NCBI GenBank assembly: GCA_028284065.1
Contig: JANQSJ010000014.1
Coordinates: 124,001-188,000 of the forward strand
From: Parvularculaceae bacterium
GTDB taxonomy: Bacteria > Pseudomonadota > Alphaproteobacteria > Caulobacterales > Parvularculaceae
Direction of reading: 5' to 3'
DNA: 64,000 nucleotides
The notes beneath the pieces were generated by a model. It was not told where the DNA came from. It ran no database searches and worked only from the letters and a program-made list of their open reading frames with translations. The translations under genes were made by a program, and so were the position numbers. Of this stretch, positions 36,816 through 46,788 are shown one piece after another; the stretch's first letter is position 1; each line of letters opens with the position of its first letter.

Positions 36816-38333
36816 ATGAGCGCAGCGAATTCGATTTCAAGACGGACCGCAAGAGCTAGCAGCTGGATGGTCGGCGCCAGGATACTGGCGAAGACAATCG
36901 ATTTCGTCACCCTAATGATACTTGCGCGCATCTTGGCGCCCGAAGACTTCGGGCTGATTGCGATCGCAATGGTGGTCATACAAATTCTTGAAGCCGTTCT
37001 TGAGCTTCCAGTATCCCAGGCTTTGGTCAGCGCCCGACGGCCCACGAGATCGCATCTGGATACCGCTTTCACCCTCGCGGCCGCGCGGGGCGCAATCGTT
37101 TTCTTCATCTCAATCGCGCTCGCGTACCCGCTTGCCCACTTTTATGATGATAACCGGCTAGTTCCCCTCACTTGCGCCATTGCGCTCGCGCCGGCCATGA
37201 GAAGCTTGATAAGCGTTCGAATGGCGACTTATCAGCGGCGGCTTCGTGCCCAACCCGTATTTCTTATCGAATTGGTCGGCAAAGTCGCCGCATTCTTTTC
37301 ATCAGTAAGCGTCGCCATCGCTACGGAAAGCTATTGGGCGATTGCGATCGCCACGATCGTCTCGCCGTCCATATCCGCAGTCTTCTCCTATATCGTCGCG
37401 CCGTATATGCCCCGACTTTCCCTCAGGCAGTGGCGGTACTTTTTTGGCATACTGAGTTGGACAACGCTGACGCAGTTCTTCCAATCGATGTTGTGGAATT
37501 TCGACAAGCTATTTCTCGGTCGTGTCGTTCCAGGAGCGGTGCTTGGAAAGTTCTATATGGCGGACAACGTTTCACAAGCTCCGATCTCCATGCTTGTGGC
37601 GCCAGTTGCGCGGCCATTCACCGCTGCGTTTTCGAACAACCGTGTTCGCCACAAACTCGGAGCCGCCTATATGATGGCGGTGCGTTCTTTGGTCTTCTTC
37701 GTCGCCCCTGTAATGGTCACGATCGCTCTTCTATCTAGCCAGATCATCACGTTGTTGTTTGGGCCAAAATGGTTCGACGCGGCTCCCATGCTGCAAGGGT
37801 TCGCTTTAATTACAATTCTCCAAACAGCGTCCACTCCATTGACAGCTTTATGCCTCGCGACCCACCGCGTTGCAGCGCTTGCCGCGCGGGCCGCGATTGC
37901 GCTTGCTATCCAGGTTCCCATCATGGTCGCGCTATTTAACGCCTATGGCGTTATGGGCGTCATTGGCGCCCGCGCTATCGTCAATACGGCTCTGCTTATT
38001 ATGACTTTCTTTCTCGTAAAGCGAATAACCGGCACGACTGTCAAAGCACAAATAACCTCCTTGTTTGACATCATACCTGCGCTCATCAGCGCGAGCGTGG
38101 CCGCTTTCTTTCTTACGCTCTTCTGGCCCGACGCTCAGTCAAGACTTGTGCTTGCTCTTGAAATTGGGCTCATTTTGGGAGTCGCGGCAACGGTCTATCT
38201 GGGCGTCGCGATCGCGATATGGGGTCATCGTGGCCGACCGAATGGTGCGGAGGCGCTTATCTTCGAAATCGGGAACAATATCCAGCGGCGGCTCTTCGTT
38301 AGCAGCCGACGATTGCAAACGCCACGCGGCTAG
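36816..38333 (+). CDS. Wzx-like lipid-linked oligosaccharide flippase (copy 2)
   Basis: A 505-residue MOP-superfamily flippase. The start MSAANSISRRTARASSW matches family N-termini; the open frame runs 62 codons upstream without conservation. Family blocks near the N-terminus are LAKTIDFVTLMILARILAPEDFGLIAIAM and LELPVSQALV, followed by 12-14 helices. It differs from copy 1 in length and sequence and is closer to the WzxC-like branch used for capsule or colanic-acid-like polymers. The next gene starts 219 bp downstream. Confidence 0.84.
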   Translation: MSAANSISRRTARASSWMVGARILAKTIDFVTLMILARILAPEDFGLIAIAMVVIQILEAVLELPVSQALVSARRPTRSHLDTAFTLAAARGAIVFFISIALAYPLAHFYDDNRLVPLTCAIALAPAMRSLISVRMATYQRRLRAQPVFLIELVGKVAAFFSSVSVAIATESYWAIAIATIVSPSISAVFSYIVAPYMPRLSLRQWRYFFGILSWTTLTQFFQSMLWNFDKLFLGRVVPGAVLGKFYMADNVSQAPISMLVAPVARPFTAAFSNNRVRHKLGAAYMMAVRSLVFFVAPVMVTIALLSSQIITLLFGPKWFDAAPMLQGFALITILQTASTPLTALCLATHRVAALAARAAIALAIQVPIMVALFNAYGVMGVIGARAIVNTALLIMTFFLVKRITGTTVKAQITSLFDIIPALISASVAAFFLTLFWPDAQSRLVLALEIGLILGVAATVYLGVAIAIWGHRGRPNGAEALIFEIGNNIQRRLFVSSRRLQTPRG

Positions 38334-38552
38334 CGGTTTACGCTTGGCCCCAGAGCTTTCGTCGCCTTGCCTAATCATGCAATGCCAAGATGGGTCCGAT
38401 CGCCGATATCATGATTGCAACCCATACAAGCGTAGCGTTTTTGAAAGGCTAAGCGCCGTATGCCTCAAATCTATCACTACCTGCCTAACACTGAATTCTC
38501 CTTGAAACATTCTTGGGGCGACTAACTTCGACAGCGGGACAAAGAAGCAGAC

Positions 38553-40610
38553 TTGTCAAATCCTCAATATACAAATCAAAAAGCGAATAAGGCGCGGAGC
38601 TTCGGTTACGAAGCAGCGTCTGCGCCATACCGTAAACTGCGGATGATTGACTGGAGCGCCGTCGATGCAATCTCAGTCGACATTTTTGATACTCTACTGA
38701 TGCGATTGCCATTGGCCGAGACGCGCCGACTGAGCCAGATATCGGAACTCGCCGCAAAACGCATGCACCTTGAAGGTTTCACCGGTCAAGAAACATTATT
38801 TAACGCGTTGGAATGGAGCAGAAAACAAACCCAGCGAATATCGTATCGTGTAAGGGAGGCTCACGGCCCCAATGGTGATGTGAGCCTCGACAATATTGTC
38901 GCCCGCCAAACCAAGATCCTTGGATTACCGAATTCAGCGAAAAAGACGCTTTTAGACGCTGAGCTAGACGTCGAAGCGCAGTCGGTAAAACCAAATTTTC
39001 CACTTCTTGATTGGCTGGCCCATGTGCGGCGGGAAGGAAAAACAGTCATAGCGATAAGTGACATTCCATATAGTGGCATTTTTTTGGAACAATTATTTAA
39101 TTTAGTGGGCGTTACGCACTTGCCTATTGATACTATATACACAAGCGCAGATGAGGCAGCAACGAAACGCGGAGGCGACCTATTTGAGGCAGCGCTAAGA
39201 AAGTCGGGGCTCGATCCCGAAACAACCATTCATATTGGGGATGATTGGCTCGCGGATGTGCGGCGCGCCGCTGAAAGTGGCTTGAGGTCACTACACTTGC
39301 CGCGCGCGGCGTCATTCACCATCCGCCGCAAACTGAACGGCTTTCGATTTGTTAGCACACGTAATATATCGGACGCATTTCGCCCCAAGGCTCATTTTGC
39401 GTTCGGAAGCGAAGATCAGTCCGACGCTCAGTATAAGTTTGGTTTCGATATCCTGGGTCCACTCATGCTAGAAGTCACAGCTTTGACCTGGATAGCAATC
39501 CACGAATTGAATGAGCAAGACAACGCAAAAGCGCTTTATTGCGCCCGTGGCGGTTTGGTTATGCATGAGATTTTCGACCGGGTCACGCGAGCGCTTGACT
39601 GGCCGGTTCGCATCCCAATTGATGACATCATGGTTTCGCGACTTGTGGCGGCGCGTCTTGCATTGCCGAAAAAAGATCCAGTCATTACTGATATTCTTGC
39701 CCAGCATTTCAAATCTTCGACAGTCGCCGAATTTGCCGATACCATCGCGCAGAAGGCGCTTGACGTCGATCAGGTTTGGCGGCGTCCGGTCACCACTGAT
39801 GCTCTCACTGCATTTCTAAACTCTGACGATGCGGCAAATCTATTCGATAGTATCGAATACCAAAATCAACTTTTTTCTAAACATTTAGATAAAGTAATTG
39901 GAGATGCGCAAAGAGTTATACTGGTAGATACAGGGTTGGTGGGGAACACACTGGCATTTTTGGAAACCGCGCAGCCGCGCCGGAACTGGGAATTGATACA
40001 GATCGCACGAAGTAATTATAGCGGTCAGCCTAGCAATCACTTCCGTCGGACCCTAGGTCTGTTGACCGAATTAGATAGGTACTCGCCATTTTACATACGT
40101 TCTTCGGTGCTACGATACTGGCACTTATTTGAATATTTGCTCGAACCAGACCTTCGCTCCGTGAAACGGTTCATCGATGACGGCGACAGGGTTAAAGCCG
40201 ATCTTCAGGTCAAAAACTGGCGATCGAGGGTCGAAACCCCGTCAAACCGAATGATCCAAGGCGTTTTCGGTTTTATTGAACAACTAACCCCAAGCAGTGC
40301 GGCTTCAGAGTTTGGTCGACTTGATGAAGTTTGGCGGCGATTCAAAAGCCTGGCGGTTTATCCTGGTCGTGTCGATTTCGAGAACATGGCGATCGGAGAA
40401 CGAGGAATGGACTTCGGAACGAACAATACTGCGACGGCGCGCTCTGGACGCGCAGAAACCACTCGTAAGGCTGAACAACTTCGCCAATCTACTTGGCGAG
40501 CAGGAACGGCGGTTGGGCTTTACCCCAATTCTTACCGCATCCGACAGCTATTGATGGAGTCAAAATACTGTGGCGCACGTCTCTTTGAATTGCTTCGAGG
40601 TCGCTTTTAA
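38553..40610 (+). CDS. HAD-superfamily protein (COG5610-like), two-domain
   Basis: A 685-residue cytoplasmic protein whose first 260 residues form a HAD domain. Motif I is AISVDIFDTLLMR, motif II TVIAISDIPYSG and motif III/IV HIGDDWLADVRRAAESG. The remaining 425 residues match no domain I can name. Proteins of this layout occur in polysaccharide loci beside glycosyltransferases, where their role is unclear. The start is TTG. Base use is clearly AT-richer than its neighbours, most strongly at about 39840-39960 (for example CTTTTTTCTAAACATTTAG), which suggests later acquisition. Confidence 0.68.
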   Translation: MSNPQYTNQKANKARSFGYEAASAPYRKLRMIDWSAVDAISVDIFDTLLMRLPLAETRRLSQISELAAKRMHLEGFTGQETLFNALEWSRKQTQRISYRVREAHGPNGDVSLDNIVARQTKILGLPNSAKKTLLDAELDVEAQSVKPNFPLLDWLAHVRREGKTVIAISDIPYSGIFLEQLFNLVGVTHLPIDTIYTSADEAATKRGGDLFEAALRKSGLDPETTIHIGDDWLADVRRAAESGLRSLHLPRAASFTIRRKLNGFRFVSTRNISDAFRPKAHFAFGSEDQSDAQYKFGFDILGPLMLEVTALTWIAIHELNEQDNAKALYCARGGLVMHEIFDRVTRALDWPVRIPIDDIMVSRLVAARLALPKKDPVITDILAQHFKSSTVAEFADTIAQKALDVDQVWRRPVTTDALTAFLNSDDAANLFDSIEYQNQLFSKHLDKVIGDAQRVILVDTGLVGNTLAFLETAQPRRNWELIQIARSNYSGQPSNHFRRTLGLLTELDRYSPFYIRSSVLRYWHLFEYLLEPDLRSVKRFIDDGDRVKADLQVKNWRSRVETPSNRMIQGVFGFIEQLTPSSAASEFGRLDEVWRRFKSLAVYPGRVDFENMAIGERGMDFGTNNTATARSGRAETTRKAEQLRQSTWRAGTAVGLYPNSYRIRQLLMESKYCGARLFELLRGRF

Positions 40611-41227
40611 TCTGCACTTCACCTGGTTCTCATATACACCGGTCACAGCTTCGCACTTGTATGCCATTGCACATCCTCATTTCTTGTCTTTATCTCTGCG
40701 CGTCGGAAATCATCAGCCGATGACTCTCGTTCAGACATGATTTGATCCGATCAGTACTGCTCTTTGCAATAATTGATGGGAAGAGCTTTTCCCGTATCCC
40801 GCGTTTACAGCAAGGGCGCGAAGCTCGACGCGGAGTTCAGCTTCGAAATAGTCTTCTACGGCGACGGAAGGGAGCGAAAAAATGTTGGCGACACGCTCGA
40901 AAATGTCGCTCGCCCTGACTTCGCCGGAGTCCTCCGAGCGCAACGCCGCTGAATCAACGCGTCGGCGTCGATCCACCGAGCGAACAAGGGTGAGGAGGGA
41001 TCCGCCAACGGAGTAGCCGCAGCCCATGCATGGAGTCGCGGCAGCGCGCCTTCGGCATGGTAGCCCCAAGACAATGTTAACGAGGTCAGTGAGCTGATTC
41101 TTGCGGCAACCGAGATTATCCAATCTATCTCGCGACCCCTCGACCTGTACGCTTCTCAGACAATTTTACTCTTTACACCTATGGTTGTCTCGATTCTTAT
41201 CATTCGTCGTCGCGAAACGAGAATTCC
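40611..41227. other. 617-bp gap with a possible gene remnant
   Basis: On the minus strand, 40734-41050 reads a protein-like run containing VRASDIFERVANIFSLPSVA and VEDYFEAELRVELRAL. Its pattern resembles the region just after the first motif of COG5610-type HAD proteins. It has no convincing start or catalytic motif. It may be the fragment of a second HAD gene, or chance. Nothing else in the gap is supported. Confidence 0.25.
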
Positions 41228-42529
41228 TCAAAAAGGTAACGGCCGACCGTCTTTCACCCGCATGTGGATTCTGAAAGCGTTCTCGAAATCGGCCAATGGA
41301 TCGCCCTTGAGCGCGACAAAGCTGGCCTCATACCCATCCTCTAACCGACCGATTTTTCGATCCGGAAAGACGGTGCGGGCGCAATTTACGGTCCACATCT
41401 GAAGTAGCGTCTTGTTGTCGAGGACGCCAAGACTCGCCAGATGCCGCGCTTCCCCCCGAGATGTACCTCGAACATTGTCGCTACCGAGAACAAGGTTGAC
41501 GCCCGCGCGTTTTAGCCGGACGAGATTCTCACGCTGTGATTCGACGGTGGCGGCATATCGGTCCGGCGATTGAACCTTGTGCCTCCTCGCAAGCGAGAAA
41601 GTAGTCACAAGGGCCGCGTCCGCGTCCTTCGCCAGTCTAATGGTCTCGTCGGAAATTCGCTCCGGCGAGCTTTTTGACGGAATATGAGCGATGATGTCAG
41701 CGCCTGCGCGCAGCGCGGTCGCCATATCGAAATTGGTTTCCACATGCACGGCGACGCGGAGATCGGACTCATGCGCCAAACGCACGAGTGCGGGCAGCAA
41801 TCCCGGGTCAAGGCCGCGTTTGCCATAGAACGCCGGATCGTCCTTGCGCTTTTCATATTCTTCCGAATACAGGAGCATCACCTTGACGAAGTCGGGGTTT
41901 TCCGCCCGGATCAACGCCCACTTCGCGTGCAATTCCTCCAATGTGTCGGCTTCAAAGTATCCCTTGTCGGGCAGCATTTCCTTTGTGAATTCGGGGTACT
42001 TGCCGAAACGCGCCTTCAGGAATTCGCGCAAGCGACGGGGGTGCCCGCCGGCGCCGGTAAGGCCGTTGTTTGCGAATGAGACGTCTACGGACGTCGGTGT
42101 GTTGATCAAATCCGCGATGCGTTCGCGGTAGTAGGCGAACGAGCCTGGCATCATCGCGTAGAAGACGCCGTCCTTCAGATAGCGCGCCGCGATTTCCGGA
42201 ACGCCGTCCACCGCATCGCCGATGTTGTGATTGTGCGCTTCGCAAAAGGGCGGCACGACATACGCTTCGTCGAGATCGATAACGGACGCCGCCTCGCGAC
42301 GCGTCTTCGAGAATCTAAGGACGCCGTCGACGACGTAGCCGGTCCGCGGTTCGAACTCTTCGCCGTTGAACCACAATCCGTTATCGAATCGAATTTCAGG
42401 CGGCGCGGCAGACAGCGATGCGCACGACGTAAAGAAAAGCGCGGCGAGAGCGACAGCCAGCGAGAGCCCAAGGCTCCTGCGAAGCATTCGGCTTCGACGC
42501 CCATCGCGCGCAGTCGCATCCATTGTCAT
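41228..42529 (-). CDS. Exported amidohydrolase-family protein (probable lipoprotein)
   Basis: A 433-residue metal-dependent hydrolase with an N-terminal signal carrying a lipobox-like FTSC near residue 28. The metal site is visible: EAHNHN supplies His-x-His, VAVHVETN and IIAHIP two further histidines, and LVLGSDNV the catalytic Asp. The C-terminus has the usual LEDGYEASFVALKGDPLADF closing strand. It belongs to the imidazolonepropionase/prolidase-like branch acting on cyclic amides or small peptides; the substrate is unknown. Three in-frame starts (42529, 42523 and 42487) are possible. It ends the row that begins with the receptor upstream, 150 bp away, so it may process what the receptor imports. 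Confidence 0.82.
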   Translation of the reverse strand: MTMDATARDGRRSRMLRRSLGLSLAVALAALFFTSCASLSAAPPEIRFDNGLWFNGEEFEPRTGYVVDGVLRFSKTRREAASVIDLDEAYVVPPFCEAHNHNIGDAVDGVPEIAARYLKDGVFYAMMPGSFAYYRERIADLINTPTSVDVSFANNGLTGAGGHPRRLREFLKARFGKYPEFTKEMLPDKGYFEADTLEELHAKWALIRAENPDFVKVMLLYSEEYEKRKDDPAFYGKRGLDPGLLPALVRLAHESDLRVAVHVETNFDMATALRAGADIIAHIPSKSSPERISDETIRLAKDADAALVTTFSLARRHKVQSPDRYAATVESQRENLVRLKRAGVNLVLGSDNVRGTSRGEARHLASLGVLDNKTLLQMWTVNCARTVFPDRKIGRLEDGYEASFVALKGDPLADFENAFRIHMRVKDGRPLPF

Positions 42530-42679
42530 GAAGCATATCCTATCCGGAGTTATGTCCGTAGGCGAATTAGATAAAGCTAGACTTGCACCGATGCGGGGCA
42601 TTGATGCGTTTCGCGCGCTGATCCCGCCAGATGCCTGCTCCCGCTGAAATCTCCTTGGCGTCACTCGCGTCCGCACCGC

Positions 42680-44812
42680 TTAGAATGCGCCACTGAGTGC
42701 AAGAGCGACATTTGCGCCAGCCAGACGATCGCGATTTTCTTCGAAGAAGATTGGCGAAAACCCTCTTTCCCCATCGAAAACGGCCCGGTCGCGCGTCAGC
42801 GTTCTGTCCAATAGATTGCCGAACCGCAGTTCGGCTTTCACTCCCTGAAATCGCGTTGTCTCGACGAAGGCTGTCAACTGAACGCCCTCATCGACGCGGA
42901 CGATTTCGTCGAGGCCAAAAGAATCGTCGCGCGCGCTGTCTGACGCGCCAACTCCCCAGGCGACGCCGGCTCGCTTGAAGTCCTGCCTCAGATCAATCGA
43001 GTAACGCCATGGCCGCTCGTTCGACAAACGCCGTTGGTCGCCTGTGACCGGGTCGGTCACCGTCGAGCTCTGAACACGCGCATCCGTCTCAAGACGGACA
43101 TTAGCGAACCCGATCGCCTCGAGCGTCGCTGTCAGATCGACCTCACCGCCCCAGCGACGGCCCTGCCCGATATTGCCCGGCGACTCGAATATGCCGCCGA
43201 GCGGCAAGAGATCCTGCACGTCATCTATCCAGTCATGGAAACCGGTGAGCGTGACGACGCCAAATTCGCCGAACCTTTTTTCAATCGACGCTTCGAGTTT
43301 CCAGGTGCGTTCCGGTTGAAGCTCAGGATTACCGAAGTCGATATCGTTATCGTCGAAATTGGTCGCGCTAACGAACTCGCCAAAATCGAGCTGCGCGACT
43401 TCGCGTTCGCCTCTCAGCCTTAACTGCGTACGTGCGGGCAAGGCATGCGTAATCGCGAGTGTCGGCTTCGGAAATACGAAATTGCGCCGGTTTTCAAAGC
43501 CTCCTGTCTGCCTGATTGTCGACAGCTCAAGCGCAAATCCGATGTCGATTGTCGTCTTGGGATTTGCGCTCCAGGAATCGATAGCGAAGACCTCGGTTCT
43601 AACCTCCGTCACACGCGTGGTGGCGCCGTCGATCGGAATCTCAAAGCCGTCTATTGTGAATGTCGCTTCGCTATCGACGTAGTTCAAAACGCCTTCGCCG
43701 CCGAATTGGATCTTGTGCCCCCTCCACCGAGTCCAACCGAATTCGGCGCGTGCGATGCCTTCTCCTTTGTCGTCAACAAACGAGAACGCACTCTCGCTTA
43801 CGCCTCCCGTAGGATCTGTGACGGTCAGCCGCGATACGCCTTCGTCATATTCGTAGTTAAATATAGCGACGAATTTTCCGGAGAGGTCGCGAGCGATGCC
43901 GGTCTCAAAGTCCACCGATGCTTCGATCTGGATTTCATCCTGGTCGAAGTCCTGAAAGAAAATGGAGGAATCGCCGTCGTTCAATGGTGTGCGGACGGAG
44001 TTCTCGGTACTTTCGATCTTCTCACCCAGAAACTGGAAGTTTGTTCGAAGCGCACGTTCATTGGCGAATTGCGTCTCCGTCGTCAGGGTACCGCCCCAAA
44101 ATGAAAACGGGCTCCGCGCCGCCTCGTCGCGTAACTCCGGCGCGGCGTCCGACAAAAATTCCTCAGGTCCCCGCGTGCGCGTGAATACGGCGAACCGCTC
44201 GACCGCCAAGGTGAAGTCGGTAGGGCCGATACGGTCCGAATACGCGACTTCGGCGCGCGGCGTCAGGCGGCCGCCGTCATAGTCCCCAACGGCCTGCCAG
44301 GCGATGGCTGGACCGCCTACTTTTTCGCGTTTCAGGACGATGTTGACAACGACGCCCTGGACACGCGCCTCCAATGCCCCTGTCGCTCCGCGTATAACCT
44401 CGATCCGCTCAACGCGGCTCGCGGGGATCCGCCTTAGAAAGTCTGACAACATCATTGTCTTTGCGCTTGGCCGTTCGCCGTTCACAAGGACGTTGCCCGC
44501 ATTGGCGCCGAAGCCACGCAGAGTATCGCCGTCATCCAATCGAAAACCGGGAACCCTCAGAACCATCTCCAGAGCGGTCACCGGACGATAGATCGCGAAG
44601 AAATCCGGTTGGTAAACGACAGTCGAGCTCGGGCCGCTGGAACCTGGGAGCGATTGCGATGCCGCCGGAGCGATCGTTTCGGGCGCTGCGTCCACCTCGT
44701 GCGCATGCGCGAAAGTCCCGAAAACCGCCGCCGCCCCCGCCAACATCGCTGATCGTCCGCAAACTCCAAGGCGTCGCCACTTTCGCCGATTGGCAGGATG
44801 ATGCTGTGTCAT
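42680..44812 (-). CDS. TonB-dependent receptor, small-plug family (A)
   Basis: A 710-residue outer-membrane receptor with a signal peptide (AMLAGAAAVFGTFAHA). The plug carries MVLRVPGFRLDDGD, TLRGFGANAGNVLVNGERPS and RVERIEVIRGATGALEARVQG. This pattern is shared with the receptor at 47223-49298, showing a common subfamily. The barrel ends ANVALALSGAF. The substrate is not known; neither typical siderophore nor vitamin B12 features stand out. It is divergent from a LytS-type kinase gene across about 220 bp and followed by an amidohydrolase gene. An ATG at 44824 is an alternative start. Confidence 0.87.
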   Translation of the reverse strand: MTQHHPANRRKWRRLGVCGRSAMLAGAAAVFGTFAHAHEVDAAPETIAPAASQSLPGSSGPSSTVVYQPDFFAIYRPVTALEMVLRVPGFRLDDGDTLRGFGANAGNVLVNGERPSAKTMMLSDFLRRIPASRVERIEVIRGATGALEARVQGVVVNIVLKREKVGGPAIAWQAVGDYDGGRLTPRAEVAYSDRIGPTDFTLAVERFAVFTRTRGPEEFLSDAAPELRDEAARSPFSFWGGTLTTETQFANERALRTNFQFLGEKIESTENSVRTPLNDGDSSIFFQDFDQDEIQIEASVDFETGIARDLSGKFVAIFNYEYDEGVSRLTVTDPTGGVSESAFSFVDDKGEGIARAEFGWTRWRGHKIQFGGEGVLNYVDSEATFTIDGFEIPIDGATTRVTEVRTEVFAIDSWSANPKTTIDIGFALELSTIRQTGGFENRRNFVFPKPTLAITHALPARTQLRLRGEREVAQLDFGEFVSATNFDDNDIDFGNPELQPERTWKLEASIEKRFGEFGVVTLTGFHDWIDDVQDLLPLGGIFESPGNIGQGRRWGGEVDLTATLEAIGFANVRLETDARVQSSTVTDPVTGDQRRLSNERPWRYSIDLRQDFKRAGVAWGVGASDSARDDSFGLDEIVRVDEGVQLTAFVETTRFQGVKAELRFGNLLDRTLTRDRAVFDGERGFSPIFFEENRDRLAGANVALALSGAF

Positions 44813-45034
44813 TCTTAGCGCCATTCCCGTACGGTCCTTGGTGGGTTCGCCAGCATCGGAATTGCGGCGGATCGTTTCCGCCGTTTCCGAGCTCCACAGC
44901 CTAGAGGTCGAACATCGGTTGAGATCGAAACTCGACGAACGACGCAATTAGGCCCCCGAACGACCGGATTAAGGACTGCAACAGGGGCCAGCCGACGCGT
45001 ATAAAGCAATCGCGTAACGGCGATCGGGAGGAAT

Positions 45035-46081
45035 ATGGCCTCGGCGAGCGACACCAGGGACCGCAAGCTCGATCGGGCGGACTACGTCTTGGCCCTCGCC
45101 GTGTTGGCCGTCTACGCGGGCGCCGACATGGTGGTCTTACCGGCTTTAGCTCCAGCGGATTGGGACTTCAACATCAGCGCCCAATCGCTGTTTGTATCGT
45201 GTTTCCAAGCCGCCATCGCTCTGGGGATCGCATTTCCGCTCGCGGACGCGCTTCTGTCGCGCCAACGATATGGAACCTTCACTGCGCTGGCGATCGGTCT
45301 ATTAGCTGCCTCTTCGGCTCTCTTGGAATTCGTCCTTGAGCCGACGTTTTTTGGCGCACCTGCGTTCGCCGCAGCCGGGTACATTAGCATGGTCGAGGGC
45401 GGCACGATCGCTCTGCTGCTGACGGCTGCGCGGCTTTTGACCAATCGTCAGCGGAACGAACGGCGGCTCGCTGAATTGAAAAAGGCGAAAACGGAAGCGG
45501 AGCTTCAGTATCTGAAAGGCCAGATCAACCCGCATGTGTTATTCAATGCGCTGAACAATATTTATTCGCACGCCCTTCATAAATCCGACAAAACGCCTGA
45601 CCTGATTCTAAAGCTGGCCGATATGCTGCGATACATGATCTACGATTGCGCAGATGACGAAGTGGCGTTGCGGCGCGAGATTTCATTCCTGTCGGACTAT
45701 GTGGACATCCAAAAGCTCGCCCTCGACGGTCGCGGCGCGGTCATATTTCAAAGCCATGGCGCGATTGAGGGAAAGCGCATTCCGCCTTTCCTCCTCATAC
45801 CCTTTGTAGAAAACTGCTTCAAACACAGCGTTGATACGCAAGCAGATAATGTCAAGATTGAGATTGGCGTCGAGGCGACGGACGAGCGCGTCCGAATGAC
45901 ATGTTCGAACACCTTTGATCCTACAGCCAGGAAGAAACCCCTGAAACCCGACCCCGGAATAGGGCTGCCAAATGTGCGGCGAAGACTTCAGCTGCTTTTT
46001 GGCGACGACTTCACGCTTTCGGCGAAAGCGCAGGGTCCGGAGTTTCACGTCGACCTAAGCCTGCCGGCGCACGCGAACTGA
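45035..46081 (+). CDS. LytS/YehU-type sensor histidine kinase
   Basis: A 348-residue membrane kinase. Four hydrophobic helices occupy about residues 18-135 without a recognised sensor domain. The His_kinase domain follows with LKGQINPHVLFNALNNIY, whose phosphorylated histidine is His167; a valine replaces the usual phenylalanine after it. An HATPase domain (about 250-345) includes LIPFVENCFKHS and GIGLPNVRRRL. Its stop overlaps the ATG of the response regulator gene by one base (TGATG). It lies between two related TonB-dependent receptor genes, so it probably controls them. Confidence 0.87.
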   Translation: MASASDTRDRKLDRADYVLALAVLAVYAGADMVVLPALAPADWDFNISAQSLFVSCFQAAIALGIAFPLADALLSRQRYGTFTALAIGLLAASSALLEFVLEPTFFGAPAFAAAGYISMVEGGTIALLLTAARLLTNRQRNERRLAELKKAKTEAELQYLKGQINPHVLFNALNNIYSHALHKSDKTPDLILKLADMLRYMIYDCADDEVALRREISFLSDYVDIQKLALDGRGAVIFQSHGAIEGKRIPPFLLIPFVENCFKHSVDTQADNVKIEIGVEATDERVRMTCSNTFDPTARKKPLKPDPGIGLPNVRRRLQLLFGDDFTLSAKAQGPEFHVDLSLPAHAN

Positions 46082-46788
46082 TGCTAAAGGCTTCAATTCT
46101 CGAAGACCAGCGCCCGGCCCAGAGGGTGCTCACGACGTATGTTGGCGACGCTGACGACCTGGAATTGATCGGCGTTTATGGCTCCGCCTCTGAGGCTGCG
46201 AAAGCAATGCCTGCGGCAGGCGTCGACCTACTGTTCCTGGACCTTCATTTGCCGAAGATGGACGGGTTCTCTTTCCTGAAAACACTTGCTCAGCCGCCTT
46301 TGATCATCGTGACCACGGCCGATGCAGACCAAGCGATCGAGGGCTATGCGCACAATGTCGTCGACTATCTTCTAAAGCCGTTCTCCTTCGAGCGCTTCTT
46401 GCAGGCTGTCGAGAAGGCGCGCCAGCGCCAAAATTCGCCGGGGGGCGAGGCCGCGCGGCCAGACCAGAACACGCGGGACGGCGACTTGTTCGTGAAGAAC
46501 AAGGGGGAGATTAGACGGGTCCAAGTCGATTCCATCGAATTCATTCGGGCCAATAGCGACTATGTCGAACTCTTCACGAAAACAGAAAAGTTTTTCTTCG
46601 CGCGAACCCTTCAATCGCTCCAGAGGGAGTTACCAGCTCGGCGTTTCGTCCGGGTCCACCGCTCGTACATCGTCAATCTTCGGCATATCGCGTGCATTGT
46701 CGGCACGGAAATCCATATCGGCGGGACGACGATCCCGATCGGGCGTAGCTATCGCGAGAGTTTCCTCCGAAAGATCAGCGCAAGTTGA
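46081..46788 (+). CDS. LytTR-family response regulator
   Basis: A 235-residue regulator with a receiver domain (about residues 3-118; phosphorylated Asp54 in LLFLDLHLPKMDG, Lys in DYLLKPFSFERF) and a C-terminal LytTR DNA-binding domain (about 140-232, with IEFIRANSDYVELFT, LPARRFVRVHRSYIVNL and IPIGRSYRESF). It is translationally coupled to the kinase gene. LytTR proteins bind paired repeats upstream of their targets. The obvious candidates here are the receptor genes on either side. Confidence 0.9.
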   Translation: MLKASILEDQRPAQRVLTTYVGDADDLELIGVYGSASEAAKAMPAAGVDLLFLDLHLPKMDGFSFLKTLAQPPLIIVTTADADQAIEGYAHNVVDYLLKPFSFERFLQAVEKARQRQNSPGGEAARPDQNTRDGDLFVKNKGEIRRVQVDSIEFIRANSDYVELFTKTEKFFFARTLQSLQRELPARRFVRVHRSYIVNLRHIACIVGTEIHIGGTTIPIGRSYRESFLRKISAS

